From AC-32 sp035624425 (GTDB lineage: Bacteria; Actinomycetota; Thermoleophilia; Gaiellales; Gaiellaceae), in the NCBI GenBank assembly GCA_035624425.1, contig DASPRN010000087.1, forward strand, positions 1-64,000: a stretch of 64,000 nt of DNA, in the 5' to 3' direction. Shown in pieces: positions 17,344 through 26,526 of this stretch (the stretch's first letter is position 1; every line of letters begins with the position of its first letter). The translations under genes and the position numbers were made by a program. A model generated the notes under the pieces. The model had not been told where the DNA came from. It did no database searches and was given only the letters and a program-made list of their open reading frames with translations.

Positions 17344-18397
17344 CTTCCGGTGTCCTCTCGCCGAGGAGCCCCTCGGGGCGGAAGACCAGGATCAGGATCA
17401 GGAGCCCGAAGACGATCGACTGGGTCCAGTCACTTCCGGGGGCGTGCCAGGTAAGACCCTCGTTGAACGCCTGGATCAGCCCGATCAGGACCGCTCCGAG
17501 GACGGCTCCCGGCAGGTTGCCGATCCCGCCGAAGACAGCCGCGGTGAAAGCGATCAGGCCGAGCTGGAAGCCCTGATCGAAGCGGACCGACCCGGCGTAG
17601 AGCGCATAGAGCAGGCCCGCGACGCCGGCGAGCGCACCGGCGATCAGGAACGTGAACGAGATCGTGCGATTGACGTTGATCCCCATCATCGCGGCGGCGT
17701 CCTTGTCCTGGGCAACCGCGCGCATCGCCTTCCCCTGGCGCGTGCGCTGTACGAGCCAGACGAGCAGCAGGAGGACCGGAGTCGTGACGATCAGGACGAT
17801 CAGCTTTTCCCAGGTGTACTCGACGCCATGGGTCGAGAAGACGGTCCCGGTCGGCAGCACGGACGCCGTCTGCACGTAGTTGGGCCCCTTCCAGGCGAGC
17901 CCGACGTTCTGGAGGATGAAGGAGGCGCCGATCGCCGTGATCAGCGGCGCCAGGCGAGGCGCGTGGCGCAGCCGCCGGTAGGCGATCAGCTCGACAGTGA
18001 CGTTCAGCCCTCCGCAGAAGGCCATGCAGATGAGCAAGGCCACGATCACGAGCGGCCAGAGCACGTACCAGGCCTGGCCCTGGTGGAGGTTGAAGAGGCT
18101 CGTGCCGACGACCGTCACCGCCATCATCGAGCCGAGCATGAAGACGTCGCCGTGCGCGAAGTTGATCAGCTCCAGGATGCCGTAGACAAGGGTGTAGCCC
18201 AGCGCGATCAGCGCGTAGAGGGCGCCGACTGTGAAGCCGATCAGGAAGATCTGGATGAAGTCGGACGGCGTCTTGTAGAAGTTGACGCCGAGCCAGGCCA
18301 CGAGGAGCAGGACGAGCGACAGCCCGACGATGCCGGTGACGCTCGGCCGGTAGCCCGTGCGTGCCGCCAACGGTTGTTGACTCGCCTCTGAGACCAC
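17336..18397 (-). CDS. livH: Branched-chain amino-acid ABC transporter permease LivH
   Basis: A 353-residue LivH permease with about eight membrane helices: GFTVGALYALIALGYTLVYGILELINFAHGDVFML near residue 55 is the family hallmark, and GKAMRAVAQDKDAAAMMGINVN near 230 is the coupling helix. An N-terminal segment with one extra helix precedes it. The GTG at 18397 follows a CAGGAG site. It is separated from livK by a strong hairpin, suggesting lower expression of membrane components than of the binding protein. Confidence 0.93.
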   Translation of the reverse strand: MVSEASQQPLAARTGYRPSVTGIVGLSLVLLLVAWLGVNFYKTPSDFIQIFLIGFTVGALYALIALGYTLVYGILELINFAHGDVFMLGSMMAVTVVGTSLFNLHQGQAWYVLWPLVIVALLICMAFCGGLNVTVELIAYRRLRHAPRLAPLITAIGASFILQNVGLAWKGPNYVQTASVLPTGTVFSTHGVEYTWEKLIVLIVTTPVLLLLVWLVQRTRQGKAMRAVAQDKDAAAMMGINVNRTISFTFLIAGALAGVAGLLYALYAGSVRFDQGFQLGLIAFTAAVFGGIGNLPGAVLGAVLIGLIQAFNEGLTWHAPGSDWTQSIVFGLLILILVFRPEGLLGERTPEGG

Positions 18398-18413
18398 GCG
18401 CCTCTCCTGAAGC

Positions 18414-18449
18414 GGCTTGGGGGAGAGCCCGTGGGCCCTCCCCCAAGCC
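18414..18449 (-). promoter_or_regulatory. Intercistronic hairpin between livK and livH
   Basis: A 36-nt inverted repeat: outer arms GGCTTGGGGGAG and CTCCCCCAAGCC pair perfectly (12 bp) and the inner arms GGCCC/GGGCT extend the stem to about 17 bp around a 2-nt loop. No T-run follows, so it is more likely an RNA-stabilising or processing structure, or a weak attenuator, than a full terminator. It lies in the 69-bp gap after the livK stop. Confidence 0.65.
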
Positions 18450-18466
18450 GTGCTTGCCGATTCCCG

Positions 18467-19795
18467 CTAGGCCGCAGCCACCAGATTCGCGGGCGGAACC
18501 ACGACCTTGAAGGTCTTGCCCGTGCCGCTCTTGCCCGAGCCGACCTGCTGGTAGACGGTGACCGGGTTCTTGGTCGTGTCACCGTTGGAGTTGATCGTGA
18601 AGGATCCGAGAATGCCGTCGGTCACCTTCGTGTGGAGGAGGTGGTTGGTGACGCTTGGGCGCGTGCCGTCCGACGCCGCGATCGCAGCGAGCAGCACGGC
18701 GATCGACTGGGCAGCGTACGTCGAGTACGGGTTCACCGCCGTGCCGATCTGGGCTCCGAAGTTCTGGACGAAGTCCTTGCCGGCGCCGGTAAGATTCTCC
18801 GGCGGCTGGCCGGCGACGGTGATGTACATGCCGACGCCCGACGCCCCGTTTGCCGTGAAGTCGCTGAAGCCGTCCGGAGCCATCAGCTTCACGCCGGGGA
18901 GCCCCGCCTTCAGGTCCGAGATCAGCTTCGCGCCGTTCTCGCAGATGAGGCCGCCGAGGAAGACCCAGTCCGCGCCGGACTGCTTGATCCTCGTGGCGAG
19001 CGCCTCGTAGCTCGACGCCTTGGGATCCCAGGCGGTGAAGCCGACGACCTTCAGCCCGAGCTTGGCTGCCGAGTTCTTCGTGTCCGTCGCGACGCCGAGG
19101 CCGTAGGCCTCCTTGTCGTTGAGGATGAAGACCTTCTTGGCGCCCTGCTTTTGCATGAACAACGCGTCGGCGGCTCCCTGGAAGTCGTCTGCGGCCACCA
19201 TCCGGATGTAGTTGCGCTTCCCCGTCGGGTAGTACTTCTCAGGCTCGCCCGGCACGGTTCCCGGACCGCTGTGCGTGAGGCCGACGTAGGTGTTCGCGGG
19301 GCTGACCATGCCCACCGGGCCGCCCGCCACCCGGTTCAGGATCGGGATGATGATCTCGGCACAGCCGGAGTTGAAGGTCCCGATTACGCCGATCACGCTC
19401 TTGTTCTGCGCGTAGGCATTGCCGTTCGCCGAGCACTTGCCGGAAACCCACTTGCCGGCCTGCGCGGTCGAGTCGTCACAGGACTGGTAGCCGACGGTGT
19501 ACTTGCCGGCCTTGAAGTCCGCCTTCTTGAGCATGTACTTGATCGCGTCCGTCATCTGGATCGTCTGCGTCCGGCCGGAGCCCTGCAGCGGGAGATCGGA
19601 CGGGATGATGTAGGTCGGCTTGCCGGAGCCCTGGTAGTAGATCGGCCCGCAGGACGAGGCGGGCAGTGCCGTCGCGCCGCCGCCGCCGCTACTTGAGGTG
19701 CTGCTGCTGCTGCTCTTCTTGCTCCCGCAGGCAGATGCCATCAGAGCGAATACCAGGGTCAAGACGACCCCTCCAAGAATGATGCCTCGCCTCAC
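18467..19795 (-). CDS. livK: Branched-chain amino-acid ABC transporter substrate-binding lipoprotein
   Basis: A 442-residue type 1 periplasmic-binding-fold lipoprotein. VRRGIILGGVVLTLVFALMASAC contains signal and lipobox (Cys near 21), then a Ser/Gly linker. The Peripla_BP_6 fold covers the rest. GTG at 19795 follows GAAGGAGGAGG. It is the first gene of the first liv cluster, and the 236-bp region upstream, shared with the divergent tRNA gene, must hold its promoter; I could not pick a convincing -35/-10 pair. The ligand may be branched-chain amino acids but this family also binds amides, urea and aromatic acids. Confidence 0.9.
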   Translation of the reverse strand: MRRGIILGGVVLTLVFALMASACGSKKSSSSSTSSSGGGGATALPASSCGPIYYQGSGKPTYIIPSDLPLQGSGRTQTIQMTDAIKYMLKKADFKAGKYTVGYQSCDDSTAQAGKWVSGKCSANGNAYAQNKSVIGVIGTFNSGCAEIIIPILNRVAGGPVGMVSPANTYVGLTHSGPGTVPGEPEKYYPTGKRNYIRMVAADDFQGAADALFMQKQGAKKVFILNDKEAYGLGVATDTKNSAAKLGLKVVGFTAWDPKASSYEALATRIKQSGADWVFLGGLICENGAKLISDLKAGLPGVKLMAPDGFSDFTANGASGVGMYITVAGQPPENLTGAGKDFVQNFGAQIGTAVNPYSTYAAQSIAVLLAAIAASDGTRPSVTNHLLHTKVTDGILGSFTINSNGDTTKNPVTVYQQVGSGKSGTGKTFKVVVPPANLVAAA

Positions 19796-20031
19796 GCCTC
19801 CTCCTTCGTCAGCCGGATCCGTCACATCGAGCGCAGGCACCACTGCCCGCTGAAGGCGAGTATGGAGCGATTGGCGGCCCTATTGCAAGCGAGTACCGCG
19901 GATAACGGAGCACGGGTGAACCGATGGTTCCCCTGTGAGCCCTCTCCTACTTGCCCGAGGAGCCGTGGCAAGGCTCGGCAAGAACGCGGTCCTGCCGAGC
20001 CGGCGACCGGCCGCGATACCCTAGGCCTCAG

Positions 20032-20120
<89 letters not shown>

Positions 20121-20204
20121 GGCGTGGCTATGCGCCCGTTCAGACGCGGTTCGGTGATGACGGCGATGCCCGTGCTCGCAGCGCCTGGCCCGTAGGATGC
20201 GACC

Positions 20205-21230
<1,026 letters not shown>

Positions 21231-21246
21231 GTTCGGCGCCTCAGGG

Positions 21247-22608
21247 CTAGAGCTCGGCCAGAGGAAACGACCTGTGGCTCCGCGGTGGGACGAGGAAGTT
21301 CTGCCGGTGCGTCGTGTGCAGCACGGAGTTGATGCCCTGGGGCCTCGAGCCGGGTGCCAGCCGCAGGCGCGTGCCGTCCGGCAGGACGCCGTCCATCGCC
21401 AGCCGGTTGCGGTGGAAGTCGTCGCTCGTCGGGTTGAAGACGACGAAGTGCACGCCGGCCGACGGATGGTGGTCGACGCCTGCCGGCCGCCAGAAGAACG
21501 GGTTGTCGAGCGTGTTGAAGTCGGCGCGCTGCGGGATCGCGGTGCCCTTGAGGTAGACCGTTCCGTCCGGGCCGACGACATCGGCGGGCAGGCGTGACGT
21601 CGGCTGGATCGAGGCGCTGTGGCCGATCCGCCCGAGGCGGCGGAAGTCGCGCTCGACCTCCGCGGCCCCGGCCGCCGCGGTCGGCCCCTGCGGGACGGTC
21701 TGCTCGTTCTCGCGCACGTGGAGGCCGGGCCGGAACACGGTGTCTACCCGCTCCTGGAAGTCGAAGTTCAGGTACCACGCCTCCAGGTCCTCGAAGATGT
21801 GCGAGAGGTGCATGTGGGTGCCGCCGTGGAAGTAGCCGCCGGCGGCGTCCGTGTAGCCGAGCGTCTCGAGGTTGGCGATCCGCCCGGGCCCAAGGTTGGC
21901 CGCCTGGGTCGAGGTGAAGCCGAGGAAGAGCTCCGAGGTGTCGGGGATCAGGTCGGCGCCGTGCACTCCCGCGGCCATCGCCATCTGCTTCGGCAGGCTC
22001 CGCTGTCCGCCGAAGCCGCCGCCGGCGAAGCCCTTGCGGATGCTCGTGGGCTCGAGCACGCGCAGGTCCTGGAAGAGCGCCTTGGCGCCCGCGGCGAGGT
22101 GGTCGAGCGAGTCGCTGCGCAGGAGAACGGCGACGTCGTTCTCCTCGAGCGTCGTCGAGCGCGGGTCGCTCGGGAAGCGGATCGCCGGCAGCAGCGCCGG
22201 CTTGCCCGCCCGGCGGTCGTGTGGGCCGTGCTTCGCCCACGCTTCGGGCACGTGGCGCTCGAAGTACGGCAGGCCCCAGGCGACCGTGACGCCGAGCCCC
22301 GCCGGGGTGGGCGCGAAGCGGCGGTCGAGCCCGGCCAGCGCGTCCTCGAGATCCCGCTGGGCCGCGCGCAGGTCGCTCGTCCGAACGGTGGCCGTCACGA
22401 CCTGGTGGTGCAGCGGCGGCACGATCACGGCCACGCCGTTGTCGCGGACGACCTGGAGCCCTTCGAGCAGGTGCTGCTCGGCCGGCAGCCCGCTCGCCGC
22501 CGTACGGGTCGGGGAGGTGGTCAGCTGGTCGACGAGCTCGTAGATCCCGGCCGCCCCGAGCGCCCCCGCGGCCGCGCCGGCGAGGAATCCCCGGCGGGTG
22601 GTTCCCAT
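21247..22608 (-). CDS. Tat-exported DyP-type peroxidase-like protein
   Basis: A 453-residue protein with a twin-arginine signal: TTRRGFLAGAAAGALGAAG at residues 3-21. The mature part shows a ferredoxin-like dimeric alpha/beta pattern reminiscent of DyP-type peroxidases: VPPLHHQVVTATVRTSDLRAAQRDL near 60, ENDVAVLLRSDSLDHLAAGAKALF near 155, and a DFRRLGRIGHSASIQ section late. The classical GxxDG heme motif is not visible; a histidine cluster HGGTHMHLSHIF near 265 could bind metal or heme. So family membership is probable but activity uncertain. Its ATG overlaps the stop of the lipoprotein gene (TGATG), and the glycosyltransferase precedes both. Confidence 0.55.
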   Translation of the reverse strand: MGTTRRGFLAGAAAGALGAAGIYELVDQLTTSPTRTAASGLPAEQHLLEGLQVVRDNGVAVIVPPLHHQVVTATVRTSDLRAAQRDLEDALAGLDRRFAPTPAGLGVTVAWGLPYFERHVPEAWAKHGPHDRRAGKPALLPAIRFPSDPRSTTLEENDVAVLLRSDSLDHLAAGAKALFQDLRVLEPTSIRKGFAGGGFGGQRSLPKQMAMAAGVHGADLIPDTSELFLGFTSTQAANLGPGRIANLETLGYTDAAGGYFHGGTHMHLSHIFEDLEAWYLNFDFQERVDTVFRPGLHVRENEQTVPQGPTAAAGAAEVERDFRRLGRIGHSASIQPTSRLPADVVGPDGTVYLKGTAIPQRADFNTLDNPFFWRPAGVDHHPSAGVHFVVFNPTSDDFHRNRLAMDGVLPDGTRLRLAPGSRPQGINSVLHTTHRQNFLVPPRSHRSFPLAEL

Positions 22609-23204
22609 CAGGCCCCGGGCGCGACCAGGACGAGGTCGCGCAGCATCCTCTTCAGGTCGACGACGACCTGCTCGTAGCTCAGCGGCGCGGCCACGTGCTG
22701 GCTGAGCGTGTACAGGGAGCCCTTCCGGTGCCAGGCGAGGAGCACGTGCCACTGGTCGGCGCCCTGGTTGACCGTGTAGACCGTCGCGTCGATGCCGTTC
22801 GCGCGCAGCTGGCCGCGCGGGTCGGCGAAGCAGGGGAGCGTTCCCTTGCCGACGGGGGCCGGGCACTTCGGGATCCTCGTCCGGCCCGGATAGCCGCGCA
22901 GGTTGACGTGCAGCTCGCCGCTGCCGTGCTCGAACCAGATGAACCCGACGAGGTAGCTCCGGTCCGGGGAGACCGAGTAGATGTTGTTCCACTGCCCCTT
23001 GATCACGCCGTTGAGCGGGTCCGGCATCCAGCGGGGGCAGTAGACGGGCGCGTGGATGCTGTCGGCGAGTTGCTGCCAGCCCCTGGCCGCCGGGCAGGCC
23101 GGCTTCGCCTTGACCGCCGCGCCCGCGCGGCCGCCTCCATCGCTGCAGCCCGCGAGGGCGAGCGCCAGCGCGAGAAGCGAGAGTGCCCCTGCGACCCGTC
23201 TCAC
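22608..23204 (-). CDS. Putative lipoprotein of unknown function
   Basis: A 198-residue protein I do not recognise. VRRVAGALSLLALALALAGC is a lipoprotein signal with lipobox LAGC (Cys near 20). The mature part has several paired cysteines (CPAARG, YCPRWMPD, KCPAPVGKGTLPCF) and aromatic residues, suggesting a small disulphide-bonded extracytoplasmic domain. The GTG overlaps the upstream glycosyltransferase stop by four bases and the stop overlaps the DyP-like ATG, so all three are coupled and probably work at the cell surface. Confidence 0.7.
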   Translation of the reverse strand: MRRVAGALSLLALALALAGCSDGGGRAGAAVKAKPACPAARGWQQLADSIHAPVYCPRWMPDPLNGVIKGQWNNIYSVSPDRSYLVGFIWFEHGSGELHVNLRGYPGRTRIPKCPAPVGKGTLPCFADPRGQLRANGIDATVYTVNQGADQWHVLLAWHRKGSLYTLSQHVAAPLSYEQVVVDLKRMLRDLVLVAPGA

Positions 23205-24433
23205 GGGGAGAAATGGTAGACGGCAACCCAGGGACCCGCATAGCGGCCCCCGGGCGCAACGTAGAAGATCCGCCTCGTCCGCCGCAGCGACTCGTAGAAG
23301 CGGGTCTCGCCCGGATAGTCCTCGCGGGCGGCGAGGACGCGGTCGGCGATCGCGCCCGTGACGACGGCGTAGCGAACGCCCTCTCGCCGGAGGCGGCCGA
23401 CGTTGCGATTCGGGTCGGCGTGGGGCTCCTGGGGCAGCGGGAGCGCGAGCTTCAGCACGCGGAAGCCGGCGAATGGCGGCAGCGACGAATCGGTGGCCAG
23501 CCGGGCGCCGTGCGGCAGGTGGCTCTCGATCCAGCGGTGCGCGACGACCCTCGTGTCGGTCTTCGTCAGCGTCCGTGCGTCGCGGATCGACCAGGTCAGC
23601 GGCACCACCAGCAGGAGCAGGGTGACGGGCGCCAGGCCGCGCATCCTCCCCGCCAGCGCGCCGAGCGCCGGCAACAGCGGCAGAACGTAGCGGTCGAAGT
23701 GCGCCCCGAGCGTGCAGAGGTCGAGGAAGTAGACGACTACGAAGGAGCCGAGGATCAGATCGGCCCGCCGGCGCTGGACGAGCGCGACCACGAGGCCGAT
23801 CACGCAGACGATCAGCGCCGGCCCGAGGCCGTGCCACAGCCTCGCCACGAACGCGATCGGGGCGACGTGGTCGTGCTCGAAGCCGAGCCAGCCCTCGCGC
23901 GCGAGCTTTTGCACGCGGTAGGCGTCGCCGACGGCGCTCTCGAAGTGCACGAGGAAGAACGGGCTCGTCGCGCAGAAGCCGGCGACCGCGAGCCCGAGCC
24001 CGATCGCCAGCCGACGCGGCTCCCGCCACCCGGCGACCGCCAGCGGGACGAGCAGGAAGATCCCCGGATACTTGATGCTCGTGGCGAGGCCCGCGACGAG
24101 CCCGGCGAGCTCGATCCGGCCGGCGACGAGCAGCGCGAGCGAGACGGCCACGGCGAGGGTGAGCGGCACGTCGGTGACGGCCATCCGCGAGTAGGCGACC
24201 TCCGTGGTCTCGACCGCGACGAGCGCAGCGGCCACCGCGCCGGCCGGGCCGCCGTATGCGCGGCTCCCGAGCCACCAGGCGGCGGCGACGGCCCCGAGCG
24301 CGAGCACCAGCACGACGAGCCGGCCCGCGAGGTAGGACGGCGAGCCCTCGAAGCTCTGGAACGGCGCCAGCAGGTAGAGGAGGAGGCTCGGGTAGTCGAA
24401 CCAGTGCGGGTCGAGCCCGCCGCCGTGGACCAT
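23201..24433 (-). CDS. GT39/ArnT-like membrane glycosyltransferase, start codon unclear
   Basis: A polytopic protein (410 residues from the ATG at 24433) with about nine to ten hydrophobic segments of the dolichol-/polyprenyl-phosphate mannosyltransferase superfamily, which transfer sugars from lipid carriers outside the membrane. The frame clearly continues upstream: about 50 codons before the ATG encode a first membrane helix (PRLALVAILGAAAALRIVGI) and the acidic SPDEQN loop where this family keeps its catalytic Asp/Glu. Yet between the in-frame TGA at 24647-24649 and the ATG at 24433 there is no ATG, GTG or TTG. The gene may use a rare start, carry a lost start, or contain a base error. 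Confidence 0.7.
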   Translation of the reverse strand: MVHGGGLDPHWFDYPSLLLYLLAPFQSFEGSPSYLAGRLVVLVLALGAVAAAWWLGSRAYGGPAGAVAAALVAVETTEVAYSRMAVTDVPLTLAVAVSLALLVAGRIELAGLVAGLATSIKYPGIFLLVPLAVAGWREPRRLAIGLGLAVAGFCATSPFFLVHFESAVGDAYRVQKLAREGWLGFEHDHVAPIAFVARLWHGLGPALIVCVIGLVVALVQRRRADLILGSFVVVYFLDLCTLGAHFDRYVLPLLPALGALAGRMRGLAPVTLLLLVVPLTWSIRDARTLTKTDTRVVAHRWIESHLPHGARLATDSSLPPFAGFRVLKLALPLPQEPHADPNRNVGRLRREGVRYAVVTGAIADRVLAAREDYPGETRFYESLRRTRRIFYVAPGGRYAGPWVAVYHFSP

Positions 24434-24590
24434 GTGCCAGGCGCGCGGGACGATGTTCTGCTCGTCCGGGCTGAAGAGCGGGAAGGGGCGGCCGTAGCCG
24501 ATCCCGACGATGCGGAGGGCGGCGGCGGCGCCGAGGATCGCGACGAGCGCGAGGCGGGGGCCGCCCCAGACACTCTCCGGGCGTTTCGTC

Positions 24591-25214
24591 TCAGACCTCG
24601 GGCGGCGGCTCGCCGGCCAGACCGGTGAGGTTTCGAGCGTCGACGATCACGGCGTCGACACCGGCGCGCTCGAGCTCGTCGACCTCGTGGCGCCCCGCGG
24701 CGTTGAGCTCGGCGACGGCGAGCTTCCCGGCGGGCACGTCCGGCAACAGCTCGAGAGCACCGTCGAGCGGCCCGCCGTCGCCTTCGCCCTCGCTCGAGAG
24801 CAGCAGGATCTCGGGGTCGATCCGCTCAAGCGCCCGCTCCAGCTCCTCTTCGCTGCTGACCTCGACCACGCAATCGAGCCCGAGCGCGAGCGCCTCCCGG
24901 TGAAGCCGCTCGAGGTCGCCGTCCTCCTCGTCGAAGCCCATGGAGACCACGCAGGCATCGGCGCCGGCCTGCTCGGCGGACTCGGGAGCGCCGGGCGGCC
25001 GCCAGAGCACCGGCAGGGCGGTCACCTCCCCGAGCCCTTGGATGGGAAGGCTGACGACCAGCGCCTCGGCGCCCTGCTCCTCGGCGTCGCGCGCCGACTC
25101 GAGGTCGCCGACGAGGGCGACGAGCGAGATCCCGTCCCCTTCCGAGATCGCCTGGCTGAAGCGGCGCGCGCCGGTCACAGGAAGTTGCAATTCTGGCGCA
25201 AAGCCGTCACACAC
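24591..25214 (-). CDS. Degenerate indole-3-glycerol-phosphate synthase (TrpC) paralogue
   Basis: About 207 residues with a TrpC-like TIM-barrel pattern: GARRFSQAISEGDGISLVALV at the N-terminus, ADACVVSMGFDEEDGDLERLHREALALGLDCVVEVSSEEELERAL in the middle, and PAGKLAVAELNAAGRHEVDELERAGVDAVIVD at the end. The catalytic LRKDF lysine is replaced (LWRPPG) and the NNRDL motif reads LSSEGE, so synthase activity is unlikely. Start is uncertain: GTG at 25214 or 25178, neither with a clear ribosome site. No other trp gene is near. It ends 2 bp before the glycosyltransferase frame opens downstream. The 62-nt repeated element lies at its 5' end. Confidence 0.6.
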   Translation of the reverse strand: MCDGFAPELQLPVTGARRFSQAISEGDGISLVALVGDLESARDAEEQGAEALVVSLPIQGLGEVTALPVLWRPPGAPESAEQAGADACVVSMGFDEEDGDLERLHREALALGLDCVVEVSSEEELERALERIDPEILLLSSEGEGDGGPLDGALELLPDVPAGKLAVAELNAAGRHEVDELERAGVDAVIVDARNLTGLAGEPPPEV

Positions 25215-25272
25215 GCGCGCGGCTTTCGCCGATACGATCGCCTCGGGGAGGAGGTTGGGTGTGCCGTAAACA
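25211..25272. repeat. 62-nt conserved intergenic element, copy 1
   Basis: Shares 56 of 62 positions with 33163-33224, including a 30-nt invariant core (from CGATACGATCGCC to GGAGGAGGTTGGG) and an invariant GTGCCGTAAACA tail. On the plus strand it contains TACGAT (-10-like), GGGGAGGAGG (Shine-Dalgarno-like) and a GTG-CCG-TAA two-codon frame. On the minus strand it precedes the TrpC-like gene. Confidence 0.75.
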
Positions 25273-25297
25273 TGGCGGCCGAGCCTTCGTGTCGGGG

Positions 25298-26095
25298 TCA
25301 GACCCCGATCGGGTGCCAGACGGTCTTCAGCTCCAGGAAGCCTGCGATCTCCCACGGGCTCTGGTCGTCCGGCGCGCCGTGAACGACGCGCTTGACGTTC
25401 TCGGCGGCGAGCTCCTCGAGCTCGGGCAGCTGCCCGTCCGCGCCGGAGACGTCGAGCGCGTTCACGTCCATGTGCCCGGCCAGTACCGGCGCCAGCTCGT
25501 CCCGGCGGCCGGTGAGGATGTTGACAACGCCACCCGGGACGTCGGCGGTCGCCAGCACCTCGGCCAGCTCTATCGCCGCCAGCGGGTGCGGCTCCGAGGC
25601 GACGACCACGACCGCATTGCCACCGACGATCGCCGGTGCGACACGCGAGACGAGCCCCGCCAGCGCCGGCCCGGGCGGCGCCAGGATCCCGACGACGCCG
25701 GTCGGCTCCGGCACCGTGAAGTTGAAGTACGGGCCCGCGACCGGGTTCGACGAACCGAGCACCTGGGCGAGCTTGTCGGCCCAGCCCGCGTACCAGACGA
25801 CGCGGTCGATCGAGCGCTCGACCTCTTGCGGCCCCGAGCAGAGCTCGGCGAACTCGGCGCGCCGGGCCTCCATCATCTCGGCGACCCGGTAGAGCACCTG
25901 GCCGCGGTTGTACGCCGTCGTCCCGGACCATTTGCCGAAGGCGCGCCGGGCCACGCGCACCGCGTCGCGCAGGTCCTTGCGCGAGGCGCGAGCCACGTTC
26001 TGCCCCTCGGCCTCGTAGGTGCGCCCGGACTCCGAGCGTGGGAACTCTCCGCCGATGAAGAGCTTGTAGGTCTTGCGGACGGGCAGCCTGCTCAC
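25298..26095 (-). CDS. Truncated aldehyde dehydrogenase family protein (no catalytic cysteine)
   Basis: A 265-residue protein matching only the NAD-binding half of ALDH: FIGGEFPRSESGRTYEA, AVRVARRAFGKWSGTTAYNRGQVLYR near 50, PTGVVGILAPPGPALAGLVS near 150 and VPGGVVNILTG near 205. It ends before the GQxC active-site region, so it cannot be a working dehydrogenase alone. Its start overlaps the stop of the SnoaL-like gene. A complete ALDH is encoded two genes upstream; in other actinobacteria a full and a short ALDH also accompany deoC, so a regulatory or structural partner role is plausible. Confidence 0.8.
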   Translation of the reverse strand: MSRLPVRKTYKLFIGGEFPRSESGRTYEAEGQNVARASRKDLRDAVRVARRAFGKWSGTTAYNRGQVLYRVAEMMEARRAEFAELCSGPQEVERSIDRVVWYAGWADKLAQVLGSSNPVAGPYFNFTVPEPTGVVGILAPPGPALAGLVSRVAPAIVGGNAVVVVASEPHPLAAIELAEVLATADVPGGVVNILTGRRDELAPVLAGHMDVNALDVSGADGQLPELEELAAENVKRVVHGAPDDQSPWEIAGFLELKTVWHPIGV

Positions 26096-26526
26096 TCGGC
26101 CGCCCCTGCGTATACAGGCGCGCCGAGCTGCTGCATCAGCCCAAGGTCGTCGCGGTGGTTCCAGATCTCTACGACCTTCCCGTCTGCGAACCGGAAGACA
26201 TTGATCCCCGAGAACCGCATCGACCGGCCGCTCGGTTCGACGCCGGCCCAGGGGCCGAGATGCGTCCCCGTCGCCGTCCAGCGCCCGGCGACGAAGTCGC
26301 CGTCACCGAGGACGAAGTCGATTTCCCAGGTTAGGTCAGGGAATGCCGCGCGAAATGCGGCCGCGATTTGTTTCTGGCCCTCGGGGCCAGGCACCGGATC
26401 TCCTTCGCGCAAGTCGTGGCGCTCGTATTCGTCGGCGAACAACTCGTCGGCGACATCCAGGTTGCCGCGCGCCCATACCTCCTCGTAGAAGCGGCGGACC
26501 AGAGCCTTGTTTGCCTCCTCGCTCAC
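26092..26526 (-). CDS. SnoaL-like / ester-cyclase-type NTF2-fold protein
   Basis: A 144-residue cone-shaped NTF2-fold protein of the SnoaL polyketide-cyclase-like family: NKALVRRFYEEVWARGNLDVADELFADEYERHD at the N-terminus, then FPDLTWEIDFVLGDGDFVAGRWTATGTH and FRFADGKVVEIWNHRDDLGLM. Most members are uncharacterised hydrolase- or isomerase-like proteins. It overlaps the full ALDH upstream (GTGA) and the short ALDH downstream, so it is locked into the deoC operon. Its role there is unknown. Confidence 0.8.
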   Translation of the reverse strand: MSEEANKALVRRFYEEVWARGNLDVADELFADEYERHDLREGDPVPGPEGQKQIAAAFRAAFPDLTWEIDFVLGDGDFVAGRWTATGTHLGPWAGVEPSGRSMRFSGINVFRFADGKVVEIWNHRDDLGLMQQLGAPVYAGAAE

